A stretch of 64,000 nt of DNA from Pseudomonas sp. Irchel s3b2 (GTDB lineage: Bacteria; Pseudomonadota; Gammaproteobacteria; Pseudomonadales; Pseudomonadaceae), in NCBI RefSeq assembly GCF_900187445.1, contig NZ_FYEB01000001.1, positions 868,001-932,000 on the forward strand, written 5' to 3'. Shown in pieces: positions 55,491 through 64,000 of the stretch. Position 1 is the first letter of the stretch, and each line of letters opens with the position of its first letter. Under the pieces are notes generated by a model. The model was not told the origin of the DNA and made no database searches. It saw only the letters and a program-made list of their open reading frames with translations. The translations under genes and the position numbers were made by a program.

Positions 55491-56781
55491 GGAAAAACTC
55501 CAGCATGGCGTCGCTGTTGACGCGATAGTTGAGGTTGCCGCAATGGCCGCCCAATGGATAAACAGTCAAACGGTCGCCAAAGGTCCGGCGCAGAAACCCC
55601 AGGTCACCAGGGCCGAGGATCACGTCGTCAGCGTTGTGCATGACGGCGATTTTCGGGCTGTCGTGCAGGTAATCCTTGAGCGCATACAGGCTGACCTGAT
55701 CGATCAGTTGCAACAGGCTGCCGCCGTCGGTGCGGGCACGCCACATCGGGATGACCTGTTCGGTGAGATAACAATCGAAGTCGCATTGCAGCGCACGTTT
55801 GAGGAACGGCGTGAGGGTAGTGCCTTCGGTGATCGGGTATTTCGGTGGCGTGATCAGGCCGCGACGATTGATCAGGTCCGAGGTGAAGGCAATGTCGGCC
55901 GCCGAGAAACGGAACGAAGTGCCAATCAGCATGGCCATCTGCTCGTTGCTCAAGTGCTGCTTGGACTGCTGGAAGTCGTAGAGCAGGGCATCGTTGAGGT
56001 CGATATAGCCTTTCTGCTGGAAATAACGGGTCAGTTTGTCCAGCACCAACTCATAGAAAGTGGTGGTGTTGTTGATACCCTTCACCTCTGTCTGGACAAG
56101 CTTGTCCAGATTGGTGACCGAGGTGTAGAGATTGACGGGAGGGTTGAGCAACAAGACTTTCTTGAAATTGAAGCTGCGACGGGTTTCATCCAGGTGCGCC
56201 ACAAATGCCGCATCCAGGGCGCCGAGGCTGTAACCGGTCAGGAAATAGTCGGTGACCGGCAGTTTCGGGTTTTGCGCCCGCACGGCCTGCATCACCCGGT
56301 ACATGTCTTCGGCATCTTCCTTGGTCACGCCGGGGGTGGCGAAGCGTGAGGCGGCGGTCATGAAGTCGAAGCTGGTCGGCGACGACAGCTGCACCACGTG
56401 ATAGCCAGCCTTGTAATAGAGCTTTTTCAGGTACTCGTTGAGGGTGCTGTCATAGCGTGCACCGGTGCCGGAGATCAGGAAGATCAACGGTGCGGCTTGA
56501 TCTTGCGTGGCGATGCGGTAGGTGAGTTTCTTTACCGGCCAGAAATTGTCCGGCAGGCTGAACTCGCGCTCGGGACGCAACGTGACGCTGCGGTCCGACT
56601 GATTGATGTCGTCGTCCAGCGGCAATTCCGGGCGTAACTCCGGCGGTGTCGTGGCGATGGTCGCCTCGAACGGGTTGGTCAGGGGGTAGCCGTAACTGGC
56701 GGCATCAATGTCGGCCGCCAGTGCGGACGCACTTAAAATCAAGCCGCCAAACAGGGCGGCGAAGCGCAAGGAACGGAGCAT
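55483..56781 (-). CDS. Periplasmic alpha/beta-hydrolase-like protein
   Basis: The 432-residue protein has a signal peptide (LRFAALFGGLILSASALA). A hydrolase-like core carries IFLISGTGARYDS, the nucleophile elbow GYSLG (S185) and a late aspartate and histidine (MHNADDVILGP and GGHCGNLNY). It overlaps mlaA by eight bases, which suggests a lipid-related periplasmic function. The exact substrate is unknown. Confidence 0.8.
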   Translation of the reverse strand: MLRSLRFAALFGGLILSASALAADIDAASYGYPLTNPFEATIATTPPELRPELPLDDDINQSDRSVTLRPEREFSLPDNFWPVKKLTYRIATQDQAAPLIFLISGTGARYDSTLNEYLKKLYYKAGYHVVQLSSPTSFDFMTAASRFATPGVTKEDAEDMYRVMQAVRAQNPKLPVTDYFLTGYSLGALDAAFVAHLDETRRSFNFKKVLLLNPPVNLYTSVTNLDKLVQTEVKGINNTTTFYELVLDKLTRYFQQKGYIDLNDALLYDFQQSKQHLSNEQMAMLIGTSFRFSAADIAFTSDLINRRGLITPPKYPITEGTTLTPFLKRALQCDFDCYLTEQVIPMWRARTDGGSLLQLIDQVSLYALKDYLHDSPKIAVMHNADDVILGPGDLGFLRRTFGDRLTVYPLGGHCGNLNYRVNSDAMLEFFRG

Positions 56782-56917
56782 GACTAGATCCCTTAGAGGA
56801 AGGTGCCGAATGAAGTTCGCAGGCTATGACCACAGGATTCGCGCCAAAGTGCCATGATCGGCACCAGACAAACCTGATTTCGGAGCAACGGTAGCGGGAC
56901 GATACACTTTGCAGTGA

Positions 56918-56928
56918 TTGTCTGACCA
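56918..56928. promoter_or_regulatory. GntR/FadR-type operator candidate
   Basis: TTGTCTGACCA fits the FadR-subfamily pattern TNGTNNNACNA. It stands in the 223-base gap between the divergent hydrolase and the small membrane gene. No other recognisable site was seen in the gap. Confidence 0.3.
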
Positions 56929-57004
56929 GTTAACTGTTGTTAGCGCTTGCGTAAGGCTGTCGGGGGATTAAGCTGGCCGCCGATTTCGTTTATTGGAGTG
57001 CTTC

Positions 57005-57373
57005 ATGTCCCGCCGTCTGCCTGTGATCCTGTTGCTCGTTCTTCTGCCAATGTGGCTGGCCGCCAGTTATGGCGCACGTTATGGCTTCATGGAGGATGCG
57101 CAATGGGTCGGCATTTGCGTAGACGAGGCCAGTCGCTGGGAATGCCAGATTCGTTCGAACCTGGGCTTTATGATTCATTTCAAAGTGCTGGGCTGGGCCG
57201 CCGTGGCCGCCGCCGCGCTCGGTTTTGTGCTGCCTGGGCGAGCGGGGTGGTGGCTGGCGGTGCTGGCGCTGGTGTTCGGGTTGCCAGCGCTGGCGTTGTA
57301 CAACACCACGTTGGCGGTGTTTGCGGTGGTGATTGCTGCATTGCGTCTGGTCCGGGCGTCCCGTAGCGCCTGA
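57005..57373 (+). CDS. Small inner-membrane protein, unknown function
   Basis: The 122-residue product starts MSRRLPVILLLVLLPMWLAA and has four hydrophobic segments. A loop contains two cysteines (GICVDEASRWECQIRS). GGAG at 56996-56999 supports ATG 57005. I do not recognise the family. Confidence 0.75.
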   Translation: MSRRLPVILLLVLLPMWLAASYGARYGFMEDAQWVGICVDEASRWECQIRSNLGFMIHFKVLGWAAVAAAALGFVLPGRAGWWLAVLALVFGLPALALYNTTLAVFAVVIAALRLVRASRSA

Positions 57374-57381
57374 TAGTCAGT

Positions 57382-57467
57382 CTTCGCGGGCAAGCCTCGC
57401 TCCTACAGAATTGTGTCGGTTACATTATTTATGAACAACACTGTAGGAGCGAGGCTTGCCCGCGAAG
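57382..57467. repeat. REP pair upstream of the second RHS gene
   Basis: CTTCGCGGGCAAGCCTCGCT and AGCGAGGCTTGCCCGCGAAG face each other, as in the pairs at 6203 and 31462. Confidence 0.85.
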
Positions 57468-57594
57468 AGGACAGTAGCCGCGCTAAAGATTCACAGTGTC
57501 TCCCTTCCAACCTAACAGTTCTGATAGTAGACAGTCGCCCCGTTAACTCCGAATCTAGTCATCCAAACCCCTGGATGAGAAACGGAGCAACGCC

Positions 57595-58658
57595 ATGACG
57601 GGGCAGCGAGAAACGGTGCTGTGCCGCTATCAGTACGACCCGTTGGATCGGGTTGTGAGTTGTGCGCCGTTGAGTCAGCAGAGCATTCAGCGTTTTTACC
57701 GAAAAAACCGGTTGGCGACTGAAATACAGGGGCAGGTACAACACTCGATATTTGAACATGAGGCACATCTGCTGGCTCAACAGCAACTTCAAGCGGGCCG
57801 GGTCGACTCGGCTTTGTTGGCGACTGATCGGCAGCGTTCGGTCCTGCATTTCGTTACTGCGAGTGAGCATCAGCAACCGGTCTATTGTCCCTATGGTCAC
57901 CGCTCTCCTGAAAGTGGCTTGACCAGTCTCCTGGGCTCCTGGGTTTCAATGGGGAACGACGAGATCCAGTGACTGGGTATTATTTGCTCGGGAATGGGTA
58001 TCGCGCATTCAATCCCGTGTTAATGCGGTTCAACAGTCCGGACAGTTTGAGTCCGTTTGGGAAGGGGGGGTTGAATGCGTATGCGTATTGCGCGGGGGAT
58101 CCGGTCAATCGGGTGGACCCGACGGGACATCATTTTGCCGTAGTACTTATCTCGGGGGTGACTCCACGGGTGTTGGCGCAACGTGTCTACAGTATCGTGG
58201 ACTCAACCGCGCGCAGGTGGATAGGCGAGACCGTCAATGCTTTTAGCAAGCTGCGCCCGTCCTATCGAGCTGCCAAGGCTGATGAGCTAATTCAGACTAC
58301 CAATACTGAAAGACTTGCTCGCATTGATGAATACAACAAAATTCGCAGTCATATGACGGATCATCCACCTTTTACCGCGACCAAAAACCATGTCTCGGCT
58401 CAGAAATCTGCGATTGAAAATTTTGTGGGACCACGCAAACTGGAAAATGGCCCAACCCAGGATTTCAATCAGTTACTTGAGAACTCGGCTTTGGCAGATG
58501 CAACCCTGAAAAGGGTTTATGCGGATAATCAGGCGCTTCAACATGCACGAGTTCGAATGAACGAGGCCGTTAAAAAATGGCAGGGTGCCACGGGGTTTGG
58601 GGCGGAGGAACTCAAGCGCATTGGTCAGCTAGCGCAAACTGTCCGAAGGACATCCTGA
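57595..58658 (+). pseudogene. Second orphan RHS/TccC-like tip gene, frameshifted
   Basis: The first frame (57595-57972) reads MTGQRETVLCRYQYDPLDRV, then runs into SWVSMGNDEIQ and a stop. The second frame (to 58658) carries the rest: VTGYYLLGNGYRAFNPVLMR, the border DPTGH and a 170-residue tail. The break is an exact 8-bp tandem duplication, CTCCTGGG twice, at 57928-57943. Removing one copy restores SLLGFNGERRDPVTG and one 351-residue frame. The tail is helix-rich and unrelated to that of the gene at 4896. No immunity gene is seen between it and the GH17 gene. Confidence 0.85.
57928..57943 (+). repeat. 8-bp tandem duplication CTCCTGGG x2
   Basis: The two copies occupy 57928-57935 and 57936-57943 without any mismatch. 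They add 8 bases to the RHS frame and cause the frameshift. Short direct repeats of this sort can expand or contract through slipped-strand replication. Confidence 0.9.
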
Positions 58659-58671
58659 TTTTCCTTCGGAC
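58641..58671. terminator. Hairpin at the RHS2/GH17 convergent junction
   Basis: GTCCGAAGGA and TCCTTCGGAC form a perfect 10-bp stem around an 11-base loop that contains the RHS stop codon. No T-run follows, so efficiency is uncertain. Confidence 0.45.
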
Positions 58672-58686
58672 AATCCGGTGCCGGTT

Positions 58687-60240
58687 TCAGCCCTTGCGAA
58701 CCCGCAAACACCGCCACAACGCCACCACCATCAACCCACTCACCAGCGCCCACCCCCAAGCCTGCTGGTTCTGCAAGCCTTCTTGATACAGCTGCGGCGC
58801 AATGCCGGCGCCGATGATGAAGGTCAGCAGGGCAATCTCCCGGCGCGGCACGCTCACCGGGCGGCACAGATACACCAGCGCCGGCACGATGAACGCGACA
58901 CTCGGGAAACTGCGATAACGCGGATCGAACACCAGTTCCAGCATCGTCACGGCCGCGGCAAAACCGGTCACCGCGACCAGCCATCCAGCCCGGCGCTCAA
59001 AGGCGTTGAATGCCTGTTCACGCCAACCAGTGCGAGTGCTCAAGGTCAGTGCAGCATGGGTCAGCACCAATAGATTCAACCCCGACAGCAACGCCACCCA
59101 CAACCATTCACTGGCAAATCGCGTGGTGACACGAGCCAGATCGCCCCAGGCGCCAATCGAACAGGCTGCCAACGCACCGAGCAGTGGCAGCACCAACGCC
59201 GCGCGGGTACTGCGAACGCGACCGCCGAGAATCAGCGTGCCGATGAAGATCAAGCCACCCACCGCCAGCCATTGCGACCAGTACGGTACGTTCGAGACTG
59301 GTCCGGCGAGTACGCCCTTATCTTGGCGATCGGCGTCGAACAGTCCCCAATAACCTCCGACCGCACCTTCGCTGGCGCGTTTCCAGGGCTGGTCGAAAGC
59401 CTCGATCAGGTTGTAATGCCAGCCTTGCTGCTCGGCCATGATCACAAAGCTGCGAATGAACTTGGCTTCATTGACCCGGCTCGGCAGGGCGGTTTCGCGC
59501 TGACGGCCTTCGCTCGGCCAGCCGGTTTCGCCAATCATCACGTCTTTGGGCGCAAATTTGTTGCCGAACACCTGACGCACTTCGGCCACATGCTGCAGTG
59601 CAGCGTCGATGTTCGACGGATCGTCTTCCCAGTACGGCAGCAAATGGATGGTCAGGAAGTCCACAGCCGGAGCAATTTCGGGGTGCTTGAGCCAGAATTC
59701 CCAGACGTCGGCGTAGGTCACCGGTTGTTTGACCTGACTTTTGACCTTGTTAATCAGCGTCGCCAACTGTGCGCCGGTGACTTCCTTGCGCAGCAGGGTT
59801 TCGTTACCTACGATCACCGAGGTCACGACATCGGCGTTGGCATTGGCCGAGGCGATCAGCAGGTCGACTTCCTTGGCGGTATCTACCGGGTTGCTGTTGA
59901 CCCAGGCGCCGATCATCAGCTTCAAGCCGTGCTTGCGTGCCAGATCGGGCAGCGCCTCGAGGCCGGTCATGGAGTAAGTGCGGATGCATTCGAACCGGGT
60001 CGCCAGCAGCGCGAGGTCGGCGTCCATGCGCTCGGGGCGCAGTTTGAACGGCACATCGAACGGCGATTGGTCTTTGTCGAACGGGGTGTAGGAGGCGCAT
60101 TGCAGCTTGTGCGTCGCGCTGGCCACGTCCGGCAGGATCACCGGTTTGCCGAGTCCATACCAGAAGCCGCCGAGGGCAAAAATCCCCAGCAGGCAGGCGA
60201 ATAAATAAGCAAAAAAAGGAAAGCGGGATGTCGCGGGCAT
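58687..60240 (-). CDS. Membrane-bound GH17 beta-glucan hydrolase/transglycosylase
   Basis: The 517-residue product has a membrane anchor (about 10-30) and a GH17 domain. The acid/base glutamate is E147 in VGNETLL; the nucleophile is E238 in IGETGWPS. The C-terminal half has six or more membrane helices. Pseudomonas GH17 membrane enzymes of this type act on beta-1,3-glucans and transfer glucosyl units. I use ATG 60240; the frame to 60648 upstream shows no homology and no signal. Confidence 0.85.
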   Translation of the reverse strand: MPATSRFPFFAYLFACLLGIFALGGFWYGLGKPVILPDVASATHKLQCASYTPFDKDQSPFDVPFKLRPERMDADLALLATRFECIRTYSMTGLEALPDLARKHGLKLMIGAWVNSNPVDTAKEVDLLIASANANADVVTSVIVGNETLLRKEVTGAQLATLINKVKSQVKQPVTYADVWEFWLKHPEIAPAVDFLTIHLLPYWEDDPSNIDAALQHVAEVRQVFGNKFAPKDVMIGETGWPSEGRQRETALPSRVNEAKFIRSFVIMAEQQGWHYNLIEAFDQPWKRASEGAVGGYWGLFDADRQDKGVLAGPVSNVPYWSQWLAVGGLIFIGTLILGGRVRSTRAALVLPLLGALAACSIGAWGDLARVTTRFASEWLWVALLSGLNLLVLTHAALTLSTRTGWREQAFNAFERRAGWLVAVTGFAAAVTMLELVFDPRYRSFPSVAFIVPALVYLCRPVSVPRREIALLTFIIGAGIAPQLYQEGLQNQQAWGWALVSGLMVVALWRCLRVRKG

Positions 60241-60527
60241 GGTCAGGCCGTCTGGGAGCAAAGCCGCGCATGTTACCTGTATTTTCCTCGTGCTTGGTGG
60301 CCTGCATGATTTTGACATGCAAAGTTCGAGCGGGTTGGCTGACGCATTTGTGACTGTCGCAATTAATGGCCTTCTGATGTCGTTTCTCGATGTCTTGATG
60401 TCGCTGACAGAGCAGGTCGTCGCGAGCGTCAGGTTGATCATCCAATCGTCAGTACTCCGCTGATGTTCGAACGAGTTTGCGGTGAGGCGTGATGGGGGCG
60501 CTGTGCACCATAACAATACGTTGAGCG

Positions 60528-60545
60528 GCTCGACATCCGTCGAGC
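60528..60545 (+). promoter_or_regulatory. Leader hairpin before the betaine-type binding protein
   Basis: GCTCGAC and GTCGAGC pair perfectly around ATCC, 24 bases ahead of the ATG at 60569. The rest of the 60241-60568 gap, the region shared by two divergent genes, shows no feature I can name. Confidence 0.4.
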
Positions 60546-60568
60546 GCAGCACTTTCGGGGAAGTAACG

Positions 60569-61420
60569 ATGAAGATGCGACGACTCTTGGGCGCAGGTGC
60601 CGCTTTGGTGCTGGCGATCAGTTCTACGGTGGCCAGCGCTGAAGGCAAGGCAGTGACTATCGGTTATGTCGACGGCTGGTCGGACAGCGTTGCCACGACC
60701 AACGTGGCCGCAGAAGTGATCAGGCAGAAACTCGGTTATGACGTGAAGCTGCAAGCAGTTGCCACGGGGATCATGTGGCAGGGCGTGGCCACCGGCAAAC
60801 TCGACGCCATGCTGTCGGCGTGGCTGCCCGTGACTCACGGTGAATACTGGACCAAGAACAAGGATCAGGTCGTCGATTACGGCCCGAACTTCAAGGATGC
60901 GAAAATCGGCTTGATCGTGCCTGAGTACGTCAAGGCCAAGTCTATTGCGGATCTGAAAACCGACGACAGCTTCAAAAATCGTATCGTCGGTATCGATGCC
61001 GGTTCAGGCGTGATGCTCAAGTCCGAGCAGGCGATCAAGGACTATGGCCTGGACGGCTACACCCTCAAGGCCAGTTCTGGCGCCGGCATGATTGCCGAGC
61101 TGACCCGTGCCGAGAAGAAAAACGAATCCATTGCCGTCACCGGTTGGGTGCCGCACTGGATGTTCGCCAAGTGGAAACTGCGCTTCCTGGAAGATCCAAA
61201 AGGCGTTTATGGCGCGGCTGAAACCGTGAATAGCATCGGCAGCAAAGGCCTGGATGCCAAAGCGCCGGAAGTCGCGAAGTTCCTGAAGAACTTCCAGTGG
61301 GCGTCGAAAGACGAAATCGGCGAGGTCATGTTGGCGATTCAAGAGGGCGCCAAGCCTGAAGCCGCAGCGAAAGACTGGGTGGCCAAACACCCGGAACGCG
61401 TTGCCGACTGGATCAAATGA
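60569..61420 (+). CDS. Glycine betaine/choline-type ABC binding protein (orphan)
   Basis: The 283-residue product has a signal peptide (LLGAGAALVLAISSTVASA). The fold is that of OpuAC/ProX: VTIGYVDGWSDSVATTNVAA, MLSAWLPVTHGEYW and VTGWVPHWMFAKWKLRFLED, where the tryptophans form the quaternary-amine cage. No permease or ATPase gene is adjacent, so it is one of the orphan binding proteins that feed a shared transporter in Pseudomonas. ATG 60569 matches the signal; the frame extends to 60482. Confidence 0.9.
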   Translation: MKMRRLLGAGAALVLAISSTVASAEGKAVTIGYVDGWSDSVATTNVAAEVIRQKLGYDVKLQAVATGIMWQGVATGKLDAMLSAWLPVTHGEYWTKNKDQVVDYGPNFKDAKIGLIVPEYVKAKSIADLKTDDSFKNRIVGIDAGSGVMLKSEQAIKDYGLDGYTLKASSGAGMIAELTRAEKKNESIAVTGWVPHWMFAKWKLRFLEDPKGVYGAAETVNSIGSKGLDAKAPEVAKFLKNFQWASKDEIGEVMLAIQEGAKPEAAAKDWVAKHPERVADWIK

Positions 61421-61451
61421 TTTGACCTGAAGCGTCTAGTCAGCACCTATC

Positions 61452-61488
61452 AAGGCCCCTTGGCATAAATGCCAAGGGGCCTTTTGCA
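61452..61488 (+). terminator. Intrinsic terminator of the betaine-type binding protein
   Basis: AAGGCCCCTTGGCA and TGCCAAGGGGCCTT pair perfectly over 14 bp around TAAA, then TTTT. It lies 31 bases after the stop. Confidence 0.9.
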
Positions 61489-61492
61489 TTCC

Positions 61493-61560
61493 TGTAGGAG
61501 CCCGGCTTGCCGGCGATGGCACCCTCAATAACGCTATCGCCGGCAAGCCGGGCTCCTACA
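61493..61560. repeat. REP pair, GAGCCCGGCTTGCCGGCGAT type
   Basis: TGTAGGAGCCCGGCTTGCCG and CGGCAAGCCGGGCTCCTACA are exact inverse copies with about 18 bases between the units. It lies between the terminator and the DUF485 promoter. Confidence 0.85.
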
Positions 61561-61672
61561 GGGAAACGAAACCGTCATGTCGTTCTAATACTAAGGTCGT
61601 CTGGAACCTGTCCGGCAGCCGCATAGAGTGGATCACGTTCCAACTTAAATCTGTGCTGCGAGGATAAAAACA

Positions 61673-61984
61673 ATGAACGACAGCATTTACCTCTCGATTC
61701 AAAACAGCTCGCGCTTCAAGGAGCTGGTCAGCAAGAGAGAACGATTCGCCTGGATTCTTTCAGCGATCATGCTTGGGCTGTACTCCGGATTCATCCTTCT
61801 GATTGCTTACGGGCCGCATATTCTGGGCGCGAAAATCAGCCCCGAGTCTTCGATTACCTTGGGCATTCCGATCGGTGTCGGGCTGATTGTTTCGGCCTTT
61901 ATCCTGACGGGCATCTACGTGCGACGCGCCAACGGCGAATTCGACGACTTGAACAATGCGATTCTCAAGGAGGCTCAGCAATGA
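61673..61984 (+). CDS. yjcH: DUF485 membrane protein, ActP partner
   Basis: The 103-residue protein has two membrane helices (about 25-45 and 60-82) and [20 protein letters not shown], as in YjcH. DUF485 proteins are encoded with actP-type symporters. Its stop overlaps the actP start by four bases. Confidence 0.9.
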   Translation: MNDSIYLSIQNSSRFKELVSKRERFAWILSAIMLGLYSGFILLIAYGPHILGAKISPESSITLGIPIGVGLIVSAFILTGIYVRRANGEFDDLNNAILKEAQQ

Positions 61985-63639
61985 TCCGGCGTCTAATGGC
62001 TCTATTGAGCATCGCAGCCTTTGCACCTGGCGCCTGGGCGGCTGAAGCCCTGACGGGTGCGGTACAGAAACAACCACTCAACATTTCAGCGATCCTGATG
62101 TTCGTGGCATTCGTGGGTGCAACCTTGTGCATCACTTATTGGGCATCCAAGCGTAACAACTCGGCGGCCGACTACTATGCGGCGGGCGGCAAGATCACAG
62201 GTTTCCAGAACGGCTTGGCGATTGCCGGTGACTACATGTCCGCGGCGTCCTTCCTGGGTATTTCCGCCCTGGTGTTCACATCTGGCTACGACGGCCTGAT
62301 CTACTCGATCGGCTTCCTGGTGGGCTGGCCGATCATTCTGTTCCTGATCGCCGAGCGCCTGCGTAACCTGGGCAAGTACACCTTTGCCGACGTTGCGTCA
62401 TATCGCCTGGGGCAGACCCAGATCCGTTCGCTGTCGGCGTGCGGTTCGCTGGTGGTGGTGGCGTTCTACCTGATCGCGCAAATGGTTGGTGCCGGCAAGC
62501 TGATTCAGCTGCTGTTCGGTCTCGACTATCACGTTGCGGTGATTCTGGTCGGTATCCTGATGTGCATGTACGTGCTGTTCGGCGGCATGCTGGCGACCAC
62601 TTGGGTGCAGATCATCAAGGCGGTGCTGTTGCTGTCCGGTGCCTCGTTCATGGCGCTGATGGTGATGAAACACGTCAACTTCGACTTCAACGCGCTGTTC
62701 TCCGAGGCGATCAAGGTTCACCCTAAAGGTGAAGCGATCATGAGCCCGGGCGGCCTGGTGAAAGATCCGATCTCGGCGTTCTCCCTCGGCTTGGCGTTGA
62801 TGTTCGGTACCGCTGGCCTGCCACACATCCTGATGCGCTTCTTCACCGTGAGCGACGCTAAAGAAGCACGTAAAAGCGTGCTGTATGCAACTGGCTTCAT
62901 TGGCTACTTCTACATCCTGACCTTCATCATCGGCTTCGGCGCGATCCTGCTGGTCAGCACCAACCCGGTCTTCAAAGATGCGGCCGGCGCGCTGTTGGGC
63001 GGCAATAACATGGCGGCGGTGCACCTGGCCAACGCGGTCGGGGGCAGTATCTTCCTGGGCTTCATCTCGGCGGTAGCGTTCGCGACCATCCTGGCGGTAG
63101 TCGCTGGTCTGACCCTGGCCGGTGCCTCGGCGGTGTCTCACGACCTGTATGCCAGTGTGATCAAGAAGGGCAAGGCCAACGAGAAGGACGAGATCCGTGT
63201 CTCGAAAATCACCACCATCGCTCTGGCGGTGCTGGCGATCGGTCTGGGCATTCTGTTCGAGAAACAGAACATCGCGTTCATGGTGGGCCTGGCGTTCTCC
63301 ATCGCGGCGAGCTGCAACTTCCCGGTGCTGCTGCTTTCCATGTACTGGAAGAAGCTGACGACTCGTGGTGCGATGGTCGGCGGCTGGTTGGGTCTGGTCA
63401 GTGCTGTTGGCTTGATGGTGTTGGGGCCAACCATTTGGGTGCAGATCCTGGGTCACGAGAAGGCGATCTTCCCGTATGAATACCCGGCGCTGTTCTCCAT
63501 GGCCATTGCCTTTGTCGGGATCTGGTTCTTCTCGATCACCGATAAATCGGCCGAGGGCGTGAACGAGCGGGCGCTGTTCTTCCCGCAGTTCGTTCGTTCG
63601 CAGACCGGGTTGGGGGCGAGTGGAGCGGTTTCGCACTAG
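61981..63639 (+). CDS. actP: Cation/acetate symporter ActP
   Basis: ActP takes up acetate and other short carboxylates with a cation. The 552-residue protein of the solute:sodium symporter family has a signal-like N-terminus ([20 protein letters not shown]) and about 13 membrane helices. Signature regions are [20 protein letters not shown] near 63 and [20 protein letters not shown] near 275. It is translated with the DUF485 gene. Confidence 0.95.
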   Translation: MIRRLMALLSIAAFAPGAWAAEALTGAVQKQPLNISAILMFVAFVGATLCITYWASKRNNSAADYYAAGGKITGFQNGLAIAGDYMSAASFLGISALVFTSGYDGLIYSIGFLVGWPIILFLIAERLRNLGKYTFADVASYRLGQTQIRSLSACGSLVVVAFYLIAQMVGAGKLIQLLFGLDYHVAVILVGILMCMYVLFGGMLATTWVQIIKAVLLLSGASFMALMVMKHVNFDFNALFSEAIKVHPKGEAIMSPGGLVKDPISAFSLGLALMFGTAGLPHILMRFFTVSDAKEARKSVLYATGFIGYFYILTFIIGFGAILLVSTNPVFKDAAGALLGGNNMAAVHLANAVGGSIFLGFISAVAFATILAVVAGLTLAGASAVSHDLYASVIKKGKANEKDEIRVSKITTIALAVLAIGLGILFEKQNIAFMVGLAFSIAASCNFPVLLLSMYWKKLTTRGAMVGGWLGLVSAVGLMVLGPTIWVQILGHEKAIFPYEYPALFSMAIAFVGIWFFSITDKSAEGVNERALFFPQFVRSQTGLGASGAVSH

Positions 63640-63668
63640 GGCTTCTATATATAAGTCGCGTTAAAACG

Positions 63669-63700
63669 AATGCCCCGGTCGAGAGATCGGGGCATTTTTT
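63669..63700 (+). terminator. Intrinsic terminator of actP
   Basis: AATGCCCCG and CGGGGCATT pair over 9 bp and are followed by TTTT. Confidence 0.9.
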
Positions 63701-63760
63701 ATTGGGCGGTTATCGCACTCTGTATGGCTTTTCCGCAGAGGTGGCCTGCTCTTTGATCGG

Positions 63761-63893
63761 GTACATATCCGTTTCTGCGGTTATGGCCGCCTATGGTTTC
63801 GCTTTTACAGCGAGTCACTTTCGCGCTTTTCGAAAGTGACTCGCTGTAAAAGCGAAACCGCCAGCCGCCGTGACCGCAGAAACGGATATGTAC
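63761..63893. repeat. 133-bp near-perfect palindrome
   Basis: The inner arms of 29 bp (63795-63823 and 63831-63859, GGTTTCGCTTTTACAGCGAG inward) are perfect, with a 7-base loop. The outer arms of 21 bp (63761-63781 and 63873-63893, GTACATATCCGTTTCTGCGG inward) are also perfect. Between them are 13-base stretches on each side that do not pair. It lies in a 361-base gap without a gene. Confidence 0.9.
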
Positions 63894-63952
63894 ACAACCA
63901 AAGAACCCGGTCGGCCCTCAGGCCGCCGCATAATCCAACATCAGGCCCAAAC

Positions 63953-63983
63953 AAAAACGGCCCCTATCTAAATAGAGGCCGTT
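63953..63983 (-). terminator. Terminator of a minus-strand gene beyond the window
   Basis: AACGGCCCCTAT and ATAGAGGCCGTT pair with one mismatch around CTAA. The plus strand has an A-run in front, so it reads as a T-run on the minus strand. Confidence 0.7.
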
Positions 63984-64000
63984 CCCGGTACAGCTCAGCT

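Noticed and set aside
60241..60648. N-terminal extension of the GH17 protein
   Set aside because: The extension is Thr/Ser/Arg-rich without homology; the membrane anchor starts right at ATG 60240.

Overview
The window looks like the chromosome of a Pseudomonas of the fluorescens lineage. The support is high-GC coding sequence, a single-locus flagellar/chemotaxis block in the usual Pseudomonas order, a kynBAU/kynR locus, a gcl-hyi-glxR-ttuD-pyk operon, and many copies of extragenic repeats built on GTAGGAGCGAGGCTTGCCCG and GATCGTTCCCACGCTCTGCG. I saw no rRNA, tRNA, insertion sequence or CRISPR array.

Region 1 (1-22.9 kb, mostly + strand) is motility. It runs fliM (cut by the window edge), fliN, fliO, fliP, fliQ, fliR and flhB (switch and export gate), then an inserted orphan RHS/TccC-like tip gene on the minus strand. 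flhA, flhF, fleN and fliA (export gate, polar number control, sigma-28) follow, then cheY, cheZ, cheA, cheB, motC, motD, a ParA-like ATPase, a CheW-domain protein, cheW and a DUF2802 protein. A minus-strand pair, a FliK-like protein plus a stand-alone FlhB C-terminal domain, closes the block. The RHS insertion is flanked by a decayed second copy of the flhB 3' end, and flhA keeps its own sigma-54 promoter downstream of it.

Region 2 (23.1-30.5 kb) is the complete cytochrome c maturation operon ccmABCDEFGHI plus a small lipoprotein. Region 3 (30.5-36.1 kb) is accessory: a PIN-domain gene remnant, hicAB, an MFS exporter, a sulfate-binding protein, a voltage-gated K+ channel and a urea transporter.

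Region 4 (36.1-43.3 kb) turns glyoxylate into pyruvate on the minus strand, with a divergent GlcG-like gene. Two perfect TTGTATACAA palindromes lie in the divergent promoter. Region 5 (43.6-53.5 kb) degrades tryptophan to anthranilate (kynB, kynA, kynU) with KynR, an AntR-like AraC regulator, two amino-acid permeases, an OprD porin and a RutR-like TetR regulator.

Region 6 (53.6-64 kb) holds a DUF808 protein, an MlaA-family protein with an overlapping hydrolase, a small membrane protein, a second RHS tip gene broken by an exact 8-bp tandem duplication, a GH17 glucan enzyme, an orphan glycine-betaine-type binding protein, and the DUF485/actP acetate symporter pair. The window ends with a 133-bp palindrome.

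The observations I would follow first are: (i) four repeats in the CheA linker that resemble the CheY-docking peptides of FliM, FliN and CheZ; (ii) the RHS insertion that duplicated the end of flhB; (iii) the 8-bp duplication that switches off the second RHS gene; (iv) a 35-codon leader ORF apparently coupled to fleN.
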